The notes below the pieces were generated by a model that was not told where the DNA came from, ran no database searches, and saw nothing but the letters and a program-made list of their open reading frames with translations. Of a DNA stretch of 64,000 bases, positions 58,601 through 64,000 are shown in pieces. Origin of the DNA: Streptomyces sp. S.PB5. Its GTDB lineage: Bacteria; Actinomycetota; Actinomycetes; Streptomycetales; Streptomycetaceae. Numbering within the stretch: the stretch's first letter is position 1; each line of letters opens with the position of its first letter. The stretch spans positions 434,001-498,000 of the forward strand of contig NZ_JAQMWP010000008.1 of the NCBI RefSeq assembly GCF_030403745.1, written 5' to 3'. A program made the position numbers and the translations under genes.

Positions 58601-60378
58601 CCGATCCCGCGGTGCTGATGCCCTGGGTGGGCCCGCTGTCCTGGGAGGACCTCGGACGGGCGGCCCTCGTCAAGCCCAAGGCCGAGTCGCGGGAGGACGA
58701 GGAGATCACCGACCTCAAAGTGCTCGTCGACACCATCCGGGACGCCAACCAGGTGGTCGGCATCCCGCCCCAGCACAGCCCGTGGCTGCCCGCGCTGGAC
58801 GAGCAGATCCTGCTGGACGACGTCCAGTTGCCCGCCTTCGCCGGCGGCCCCGGCAAGCTCGCGCCCGCGCCGTACGGTGTCGAGGACCTGCCCGCGCTGC
58901 AGGCCCGCCGCCCGGTGGCCATCGACTTCGCCACCTTCGGGCATCTGATGATCGGCGGCGCGCCGCGCAGCGGCCGTTCGCAGATCCTGCGGACCATCGC
59001 GGGTTCCCTCGCCCGTACGCACTCGGTGGCCGATGTGCACATGTACGGCATCGACTGCGGAAACGGCGCGCTGAACGCCCTGACCCGGCTCCCGCACGTG
59101 GGCGCGGTCGTCAGCCGCAACCAGACCGAGCGGGTGGTCCGGCTGATCAACCGGCTCAAGGGCGAGATGGACCGCCGCCAGAACCTGCTCGCCGAGAAGG
59201 GCTTCGCCGACATCGGCGAGCAGCGCGCCTCGGTCGCGCAGGACGAGCGGCTCGCGCACATCGTCGTGCTGCTCGACCGCTGGGAGGGCTGGGTGCCCAC
59301 GCTCGGCGAGGTCGACCACGGCTCGCTGACCGACGAGTTGCAGACGATGATGCGTGAGGGCGCGTCCGTCGGTATCCACCTCGTCCTCACCGGTGACCGC
59401 ACGCTGCTGGTGGGCCGTATCGCGACCCTCACCGAGGACAAGTACGGTCTGCGGCTCGCCGACCGCGGCGACTTCTCCTCCCTCGGCATCCCGGCCCGCA
59501 AGGTGCCGGAGGAGATCCCGCCGGGACGCGGTTACCGCAACGAGTTCGGTACGGAGACGCAGTTCGCGCTCCTCTCCGAGGACACCACCGGTCAGGGGCA
59601 GGCCGCCGCGCTGGCGTCGATCGGCGAGGCGGCGGCCGCACGGGATGCGGCGGTGCCGCGTACGCACCGGCCGTTCCGGGTCGACAGCCTGCCGAGCCGG
59701 ATCTCCTTCACGGAGGCGTGGGAGATGCGCGACCCGGACGCCTCGCGCGGCAAGCTGTTCGGGCTTGCGGGTATCGGTGGCGACGAGATCGTCGGCTTCG
59801 GTCCGGATCTGGCTCAGGGTGTGCCCGCGTTCGTCATCGCGGGTCCGGCCAAGTCGGGCCGCTCGACAGCCCTGTTGAACTTCGCGCAGTCGTACCTCGC
59901 GCAGGGGGTGCGGATCGTCATCGCCGCGCCCCGCCAGTCACCTCTCCGCCAACTCGACGGCACGGACGGCGTGTTGAAGGTCTTCACCGGGGACGACATC
60001 GACGAGGACGAGTTCGAGGAGCTCATCGACGAGGCGAGCCTGGAGGACCCGATCGTCGTCCTCATCGACGACGGCGAACTCCTGGAGGACTGCGACGCCG
60101 AGAGTCAGATGAAGAAGATCGTCTCCCGCGGCGCCGAACGCGGTCTCGCGCTCGTCATCGCCGGCGACGAGGAGGACGTCTGCTCCGGCTTCTCCGGCTG
60201 GCAGGTCGACGCCAAGAAGGCCCGCCGCGGCATCCTCCTCTCCCCGCAGGAGACGTCCAGCGGCGACCTCATCGGCGTACGGCTGAACCGCGGGCTCGTG
60301 GGCGGGCAGATCGCCCCGGGCAAGGGGATGTTGCATCTGGGGGACGGGGAGCTGCGGACGGTGGTCGTCCCGGGGTGA
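55681..60378 (+). CDS. eccC: FtsK/SpoIIIE-type type VII secretion ATPase (EccC)
   Basis: 1565 aa motor of the type VII secretion system. Order: N-terminal ubiquitin-like/FHA part (1-270) with an acidic, Lys/Asp-Gly low-complexity loop (about 170-215), two membrane helices (about 300-350), a degenerate first module (MAGPGDSARA), then three ATPase domains. The first of these is intact: GTTGSGKSE and LLIVIDEFASM. In the other two the Walker Lys is Arg (GAPRSGRSQ and GPAKSGRST), so they probably bind rather than hydrolyse ATP. Gln-rich loop near 615-625. GTG 55681 with GGGGAGGA upstream. The gene after it overlaps by GTGA. Confidence 0.93.
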   Translation: MRLTLTVVDPYGGGTADVVLDADPESTAGDIALELAKQVGAAGGAQVIPLGLQQHQIPANNAPIIYVDGYAVDPAATVVNSPLRDGAVVSLQDPAGCLPGEPTGLVELRVVGGPVAGFVHRLGVGRYDIGSGPAAYIRIDDSELDARALTLSVATDGTCQVAVHVKQDGEDDVDGEDDTVKVTLDGSPIEDGTNSKDGKDGKDAKAGRDSGGSRDGRRSRDGKVTTVDWPLGSQIAVGNTLLELARYSPPNAALKWSDDGIGLDYNRPPRLRPPDRQTKFRLPSPPREYEARPLPWLMAMTPLVGAVVSVMIFQRWYYLIMAALSPLLLFANYFNDKKHGRKSHAKQVKEYEEQKEKIEKDAQDALVAERNDRRHAIPDPATVLSLGTGPRTRLWERRRTDRDHLLLRVGTGRLPSEVVLDDPEQLDHKRQVTWNIEDAPVALDLRSLGVIGMAGPGDSARAMGRWAVAQTAALHSPMDVQFYVLSEHSAQQSWDWTRWLPHAKPGSGQDVNLLIGTDAETVGARIGELTQILDARKKAAEQNRGQGASFSDPDIVVVWDGSRRLRSLPGVVRILREGPAVSMYALCLDSEERFLPGECQAYVVAEPPAREYDYAQQVQQQQQQVAGGFPSFQAWHQTSEDTGRDQRDDKLRLRVEEAGAERIKDVRPDFVSPAWCLRLARALSPLRDISGETEDSALPSASRLLDVLQLEPPTSDAIVARWRMGGQSTMAVIGESYDGPFGIDIRKDGPHGLIAGTTGSGKSELLQTIVAALAVANTPENMTFVLVDYKGGAAFKDCVHLPHTVGMVTDLDAHLVERALESLGAELHRREHILAAADAKDIEDYQDLVRRDPSHKPVPRLLIVIDEFASMVRDLPDFVTGLVNIAQRGRSLGIHLLLATQRPSGVVSPEIRANTNLRIALRVTDGGESTDVIDSPEAGHISKSTPGRAYVRLGHASLVPFQSGRVGGRRPGAADPAVLMPWVGPLSWEDLGRAALVKPKAESREDEEITDLKVLVDTIRDANQVVGIPPQHSPWLPALDEQILLDDVQLPAFAGGPGKLAPAPYGVEDLPALQARRPVAIDFATFGHLMIGGAPRSGRSQILRTIAGSLARTHSVADVHMYGIDCGNGALNALTRLPHVGAVVSRNQTERVVRLINRLKGEMDRRQNLLAEKGFADIGEQRASVAQDERLAHIVVLLDRWEGWVPTLGEVDHGSLTDELQTMMREGASVGIHLVLTGDRTLLVGRIATLTEDKYGLRLADRGDFSSLGIPARKVPEEIPPGRGYRNEFGTETQFALLSEDTTGQGQAAALASIGEAAAARDAAVPRTHRPFRVDSLPSRISFTEAWEMRDPDASRGKLFGLAGIGGDEIVGFGPDLAQGVPAFVIAGPAKSGRSTALLNFAQSYLAQGVRIVIAAPRQSPLRQLDGTDGVLKVFTGDDIDEDEFEELIDEASLEDPIVVLIDDGELLEDCDAESQMKKIVSRGAERGLALVIAGDEEDVCSGFSGWQVDAKKARRGILLSPQETSSGDLIGVRLNRGLVGGQIAPGKGMLHLGDGELRTVVVPG

Positions 60379-60950
60379 GCCGCAAGGCTGCGAAGCCCGC
60401 ATTGCAGTACGAGCACCGGCGGGGCCGGCCTGCTTCACCGCGGGCACGAGAGAAGCGGGAACGGCCCTGGCTGGTCGCCCTGGTGGTGTTGCCGTTGACC
60501 GCGGCCGTCGCCGCCGCCGTGGGTGTCTCAGGGGAGACCTGGGGTCCTGAGGCCTGGGGGAACCTCGCTCCCGACTGGCCCGGCGGGGGCTACGGGTTCG
60601 GCATCACCCTCGGTGTCCTGGAGGCAGTGACAGCGGGCCTGTTCATCGCTCCGCTGACGCGTGTGAAGTTCAAGAAGGCCAAGGTGCGGTCGGTGGCCTG
60701 GGCGGCCGCCGCGCTCCCGGGCATGGTGGCGTTCGGCCTGGTCTCCGCCCTGACCCTCTGGAGCATGCGACCCAGGCGGCGCCGCCGCAACGGCAGTTGC
60801 TACTACGAGGGGCACTCCTGCTGGGTGCACGAGCAGTACCCGTACGTCTGGCTCGTGAGCCTCCTCGCGACCGTCGCCGTCGGTCTGTTCCTGCTCTTCT
60901 CGATCGGCATCCACTTCGACAGGCGTCGCAAGGCCCCCGCCTCTACTTGA
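60375..60950 (+). CDS. Membrane protein coupled to eccC
   Basis: 191 aa. Basic N-terminus (SRKAAKPALQYEHRRGRPASPRAREKRERP), then about four membrane helices (VALVVLPLTAAVAAAVGV; GFGITLGVLEAVTAGLFIAPL; WAAAALPGMVAFGLVSAL; WLVSLLATVAVGLFLLFSIG). A loop with CYYEGHSCW may hold a disulfide outside. GTG 60375 overlaps the eccC stop (GTGA), so it is likely a part or helper of the secretion machine. Its 3' end overlaps the convergent kinase gene by 8 nt. Confidence 0.78.
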   Translation: MSRKAAKPALQYEHRRGRPASPRAREKRERPWLVALVVLPLTAAVAAAVGVSGETWGPEAWGNLAPDWPGGGYGFGITLGVLEAVTAGLFIAPLTRVKFKKAKVRSVAWAAAALPGMVAFGLVSALTLWSMRPRRRRRNGSCYYEGHSCWVHEQYPYVWLVSLLATVAVGLFLLFSIGIHFDRRRKAPAST

Positions 60951-62736
60951 CCTTCGACATCCGCGCCTCGGGGTTCCCCTCCGCCGAACTCTCCGACACG
61001 TACCGCAGATCGTCCCCCACCGGCGTCAACCGCACGGTGTGGGGGGCCGGGTTGCAGCCGGCGTGGTTCCCCTTCTCGCCCACGGACGTCACGATGAGCT
61101 CGGTCTTCGCGACCTCCTTCAGGGTGAGTACGTCGTTGCAGACGCCCCCGAAGATGTCCGTCTGCTTGAGTTTGCCCAACTCCTCGCCCACGGCCGCCTC
61201 TTTCACGGTCAGCCGGAAGGTGCCCATGGGGATGCCGGAGCCGCTGCCCTCCCCCTCCCACGTACCGAGGTAGCGGTCCGGGACCTCCTGTGCCGGGGCT
61301 TCGGGCGCGCTGGAGTTGTCGGCGGTCGGCGGCGAGGAGACGGTCTCGGAGAAGGTCGCGGAGGTGCTCGGCGTCGCGTACGCGTCCGAAGACCCGCCCG
61401 CATCGTCGTTGCGCCCGCCCGGCAGCAGGTCGAACACGAACACCGACCCGACCGTCACCGCCGCGAGCGCCCCCGCCACGGCAAGCGCCACGGTGCAACT
61501 CATCCGTCGCCCGCGCCCACTCGCCCCGGGCGCCGAGGTCGCCGCCACGGAGACGGAGAGCCGTCCGGGTCTGGCATCGCCCGGCGGAACGGCGTCACGA
61601 GGTTCGGGCTGAGCCCCACGGGGCTCGGGCACACCGACGGACGGGTGACTCCCCGGCAGCACCGGCGGAGCCCCGGAAACGCCCCCCGACATCACCGGCG
61701 GCGGCCCGAACTCCCCCACCGTCGCCGCGCCGACATCCGCCCCGGCCGTCACCGCACCGGAAGCCGCCCCCGCCGTATCCGCCGCCGCCTCCCCCACCGA
61801 CGCCCGACTGAACCCCACCGGCCCCGAAGCAACCTCCCCCGCCACCTCCAGATTCAGCAACCGCACCGCACTGCGGCTGACCTGCTCCACCAACGCCCCC
61901 GGCAGCCACCCGCCCGTCACCATCCGCGCAGCCCCCTCCGGAGCCAGCCGCCGGGCGACATCCCCTGGGGTCGGGCGCTCACCCGGTGACTTGGACAGGC
62001 ATTCCCCCACCAGCGCCCTCAAGCCACCATCCAAGGAGCCCAGTTCAGGCTCCTCATGCACGACCTTGTAGAGCAGCGACGCCGAGGAGTCCCCCGGGAA
62101 CGGCGGCTCCCCGGTCGCCGCGTACGCCAGCACCGCGCCCAGCGAGAAGACGTCCGCCGCTCCCGTGATCCCCTTGCCCAGGATCTGCTCGGGCGACATA
62201 TAGCCGGGGGAGCCGATGGAGACGCCGGTCGAGGTCAGTGATGCCGTGCCGTCGGTGGCCCGGGCGATGCCGAAGTCGATCAGGAGGGGGCCGTCCAGGG
62301 TCAGCAGCACGTTCGACGGCTTCACATCCCGGTGCACCAGCCCCAGTTCATGGACCGCCGCCAGCGCCTCCGCCAGCCCCGCCCCCAGCACCCGTACCGA
62401 ATGCGCGGGCAACGGCCCCGCGTCGGCGACCGCCGCCGACAGCGACGGGCCCGCCGCGTACGCCGTGGCCACCCACGGCACCGGCGCCTCCGGGTCGGCG
62501 TCCAGCACGGGTGCCGTCCAGGCGGCGCCCACCCGCCGCGCCGCCTCGACCTCGCGCCGGAAGCGGGCGCGGAACTCCTCGTCGAGGGCGAAGTGCGGGT
62601 GCACGATCTTGACCGCGACCGTGCGGCCTCCGGCGCTGCGGCCCAGGTAGACCCGGCCCATACCGCCGGAGCCGAGCCGGCCGAGCAGCCGGTAGGGCCC
62701 CACGACCGTGGGTTCGTCGACTCCGAGCGGCTGCAT
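60943..62736 (-). CDS. Ser/Thr protein kinase (PknB-like) with extracellular domain
   Basis: 597 aa. Kinase domain at 14-275: glycine loop LGSGGMGRVY, Lys43 in AVKIV, HRDVKPSN with Asp136, DFG at 153-155, and SPEQ/GYMSPEQ. Then a long Pro/Gly/Ala linker, a membrane helix (about 415-440) and a C-terminal extracellular domain (DRYLGTWEGEGSG...FRLTVKEA, SVGEKGNHAGCNPAPHTVRL) instead of PASTA repeats. ATG 62736 preceded by GGAGGG. It is next to the secretion genes on the opposite strand and may regulate them, which is inference. Confidence 0.9.
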   Translation of the reverse strand: MQPLGVDEPTVVGPYRLLGRLGSGGMGRVYLGRSAGGRTVAVKIVHPHFALDEEFRARFRREVEAARRVGAAWTAPVLDADPEAPVPWVATAYAAGPSLSAAVADAGPLPAHSVRVLGAGLAEALAAVHELGLVHRDVKPSNVLLTLDGPLLIDFGIARATDGTASLTSTGVSIGSPGYMSPEQILGKGITGAADVFSLGAVLAYAATGEPPFPGDSSASLLYKVVHEEPELGSLDGGLRALVGECLSKSPGERPTPGDVARRLAPEGAARMVTGGWLPGALVEQVSRSAVRLLNLEVAGEVASGPVGFSRASVGEAAADTAGAASGAVTAGADVGAATVGEFGPPPVMSGGVSGAPPVLPGSHPSVGVPEPRGAQPEPRDAVPPGDARPGRLSVSVAATSAPGASGRGRRMSCTVALAVAGALAAVTVGSVFVFDLLPGGRNDDAGGSSDAYATPSTSATFSETVSSPPTADNSSAPEAPAQEVPDRYLGTWEGEGSGSGIPMGTFRLTVKEAAVGEELGKLKQTDIFGGVCNDVLTLKEVAKTELIVTSVGEKGNHAGCNPAPHTVRLTPVGDDLRYVSESSAEGNPEARMSKVK

Positions 62737-62780
62737 GGCGCCCACCCTCCCCCGTGCGGCCCGTATGACTCAGATGCAGG

Positions 62781-63629
62781 TTACGGCTGGAGCAGCTCCA
62801 CCTTCACGTCCGCGGGGAAACCCGTCGTCGGGCCGACCCGGCGCGCGAACTCCGCGACCGCTTCCAACTGCGGCCCTCCGAAACGGAAATCGAGGGTGGT
62901 GAAGTACTTCTCCAGCACCTGTTCGTCGAACTCCTCCCAGCGCGCCGCCTGTTCGGCGACCTTGCCGACCTCGTCGAGGGACAGGTTCCGGGAGGCGAGG
63001 AAGGCCTCGTGGACCTTGCGGGTGATGAACGGCTCGCGCTCCAGGTAGTCCCGGCGGACGGCCCAGACCGCGAAGACGAACGGCAGGCCCGTCCACTCCT
63101 TCCACAGGGAGCCGAGGTCGTGGACTTCCAGGCCGTATCGCGGGCCGTCGATCAGGTTCGCCCGCAGCGCCGCGTCACCGATCAGGACCGCCGCCTCCGC
63201 CTCCTGCATCATCAGGCTGAGGTCGGGCGGACACGTGTAGTAGTCGGGGCGTACGCCGTATCGCTCGGACAGCAGCAGCTGGGTCAGGCGGACGGACGTA
63301 CGGGAGGTCGAGCCGAGGGCGACGCGGGCGCCGTCCAGCTCGTCGAGGGGGACCTGCGAGGCGATCACGCAGGACATGACCGGGCCGTCGCAGCCGACCG
63401 CGATGTCGGGGAAGGCGACCAGGTCGTCGGCGTTGCGCAGGAACTCCACGAGGGTGATCGGAGCGATGTCGAGATCGCCCTGCACCAGCTTCTCGCTGAG
63501 CTTCTCAGGGGTGTCCTTGGTGAGCTCGAAGTCGAGGAGCGTGCCCGTTCTCGCCAGCCCCCAGTACAAGGGCAGGCAGTTCAGGAACTGGATGTGGCCG
63601 ACGCGCGGCCGGGTGCGTGAATTGTCCAC
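62781..63629 (-). CDS. mqnA: Chorismate dehydratase (menaquinone, futalosine pathway)
   Basis: 282 aa periplasmic-binding-protein-like enzyme, the first step of the futalosine route, making 3-enolpyruvylbenzoate from chorismate. Features: RVGHIQFLNCLPLYWGL at the start, LVQGDLDIAPITLVEFLRN, LGSTSRTSVRLTQLLL, AVLIGDAAL. GTG start at 63629. It pairs functionally with mqnC and menG 48 kb away. Same strand as the kinase, 44 nt upstream. Confidence 0.92.
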   Translation of the reverse strand: MDNSRTRPRVGHIQFLNCLPLYWGLARTGTLLDFELTKDTPEKLSEKLVQGDLDIAPITLVEFLRNADDLVAFPDIAVGCDGPVMSCVIASQVPLDELDGARVALGSTSRTSVRLTQLLLSERYGVRPDYYTCPPDLSLMMQEAEAAVLIGDAALRANLIDGPRYGLEVHDLGSLWKEWTGLPFVFAVWAVRRDYLEREPFITRKVHEAFLASRNLSLDEVGKVAEQAARWEEFDEQVLEKYFTTLDFRFGGPQLEAVAEFARRVGPTTGFPADVKVELLQP

Positions 63630-63731
63630 ATCGTGAGGCTAGACCCTGGCGACTGACGTACGATGACCACCCCCGCCGTCAACCCGGCACGAGCACGATC
63701 AAACATCCGGGTGACGTGATCTTGACCTCTA

Positions 63732-63759
63732 TTGCTTTCGGCTGCCCTCGTGCTAGGCT
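63732..63759 (+). promoter_or_regulatory. Candidate promoter of the cold-shock gene
   Basis: TTGCTT (63732-63737), 16-nt spacer, TAGGCT (63754-63759), a fair match to a primary-sigma promoter. It predicts a leader of about 150 nt before the ATG, as is usual for csp genes. Confidence 0.45.
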
Positions 63760-63794
63760 CGCCGCAAGTTGCAGTTTGGTTTCCCTTGCAGTAC

Positions 63795-63825
63795 AGAGCC
63801 TGCGGAGCATGTGACCGCGGGCTCT
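63795..63825 (+). promoter_or_regulatory. Stem-loop in the leader of the cold-shock gene
   Basis: AGAGCCTGCGG / CCGCGGGCTCT, 11 bp with one T-G pair and a 9-nt loop. Lies in the predicted 5' UTR and may act in temperature-dependent mRNA control, as leaders of csp genes do elsewhere. Confidence 0.4.
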
Positions 63826-63914
63826 AGTCGTTTTCAGACGTATGCAGTTGTGCAGCACCGTTTCACACTTGCAGGTTCTGGAGCAGGGCAACCCTTTGGG
63901 CCCAAGGAGGGCTT

Positions 63915-64000
63915 ATGGCTACCGGAACCGTGAAGTGGTTCAACGCCGAAAAGGGCTTTGGCTTCATCGCCCAGGAGGGCGGCGGCCCGGACGTCTTCGT
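63915..64000 (+). CDS. Cold-shock protein (3' end outside window)
   Basis: First 28 codons: MATGTVKWFNAEKGFGFIAQEGGGPDVFV, with the nucleic-acid-binding RNP1 motif KGFGFI. CspA-type single OB-fold RNA chaperone. ATG 63915 with AAGGAGG upstream. A long leader precedes it. Confidence 0.95.
   Translation, partial: MATGTVKWFNAEKGFGFIAQEGGGPDVF

Noticed and set aside
56134..59667. 1177-aa minus-strand open frame
   Set aside because: Antisense to eccC, whose ATPase motifs are in the other strand.
1..64000. tRNA, rRNA, CRISPR arrays, transposases or insertion-sequence ends
   Set aside because: None recognised on either strand by reading. The accessory blocks carry no integrase or terminal repeats that I can see.

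Overview
This is 64 kb of high-GC actinobacterial chromosome, almost certainly Streptomyces or a very close relative. The evidence is the extreme third-position GC, many GTG starts, ATGA/GTGA stop-start overlaps, an SsgA-like sporulation protein, DUF397 and BTAD proteins, and the futalosine menaquinone pathway next to a bacterial-type complex I operon. The order nuo / mqnC / Tad pilus / FtsK-EccC / kinase / mqnA / cold-shock gene matches my memory of the conserved core around SCO4505-SCO4575 of S. coelicolor; that comparison is from memory, not a search.

Layout. (1) 1-6728, minus strand: nuoA-B-C-D-E-F-G, coupled by overlapping stops and starts (nuoG runs off the window), with a Rex-like operator upstream of nuoA. 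(2) 7474-8265: secreted NlpC/P60 hydrolase, then a strong bidirectional terminator. (3) 8342-15197: a Tat-exported flavoprotein, a geranylgeranyl-reductase-type flavoprotein, a GNAT, a small PASTA protein, menG/ubiE, a collapsed amidohydrolase and mqnC. Most of these fit menaquinone supply to the adjacent complex I; mqnA lies 48 kb away at 62781-63629. (4) 15289-19073: prepilin peptidase coupled to a large LysM/BTAD membrane protein, likely the processing partner of the Tad pilin at 35.5 kb. (5) 19413-31687: an accessory block with a lipoprotein/exported-protein pair, a barstar-like protein, regulator debris, a tandem SUKH immunity gene, a 1544-aa RHS toxin ending in a probable YwqJ-type deaminase, a frameshifted gene and an Esx-like protein. 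(6) 31749-33915: SsgA-like protein and a one-polypeptide ECF sigma/anti-sigma protein, divergently arranged around a Crp-like site. (7) 33970-40535, minus strand: a Tad pilus operon (CpaB-like, TadZ, TadA, TadB, TadC, pilin, three TadE/G-like proteins). (8) 40947-49444: membrane proteins, an extracellular nuclease, a GNAT, a GntR regulator and a small coupled gene pair. (9) 49664-60950: a second copy of the lipoprotein/exported-protein pair, two Esx-like proteins, a toxin-less effector stub, accessory proteins and an EccC-type type VII secretion ATPase. (10) 60943-64000: Ser/Thr kinase, mqnA and the start of a cold-shock gene.

The most interesting signal is the paired architecture of blocks 5 and 9. 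Each carries a paralogous lipoprotein plus four-cysteine exported protein, an Esx-like protein, a related small accessory protein and an effector with the same N-terminal and membrane module. One effector carries an RHS-deaminase toxin with coupled immunity; the other stops after the membrane module. With EccC beside block 9, this looks like a type VII-linked polymorphic toxin system with an uncharacterised two-gene export or envelope module.
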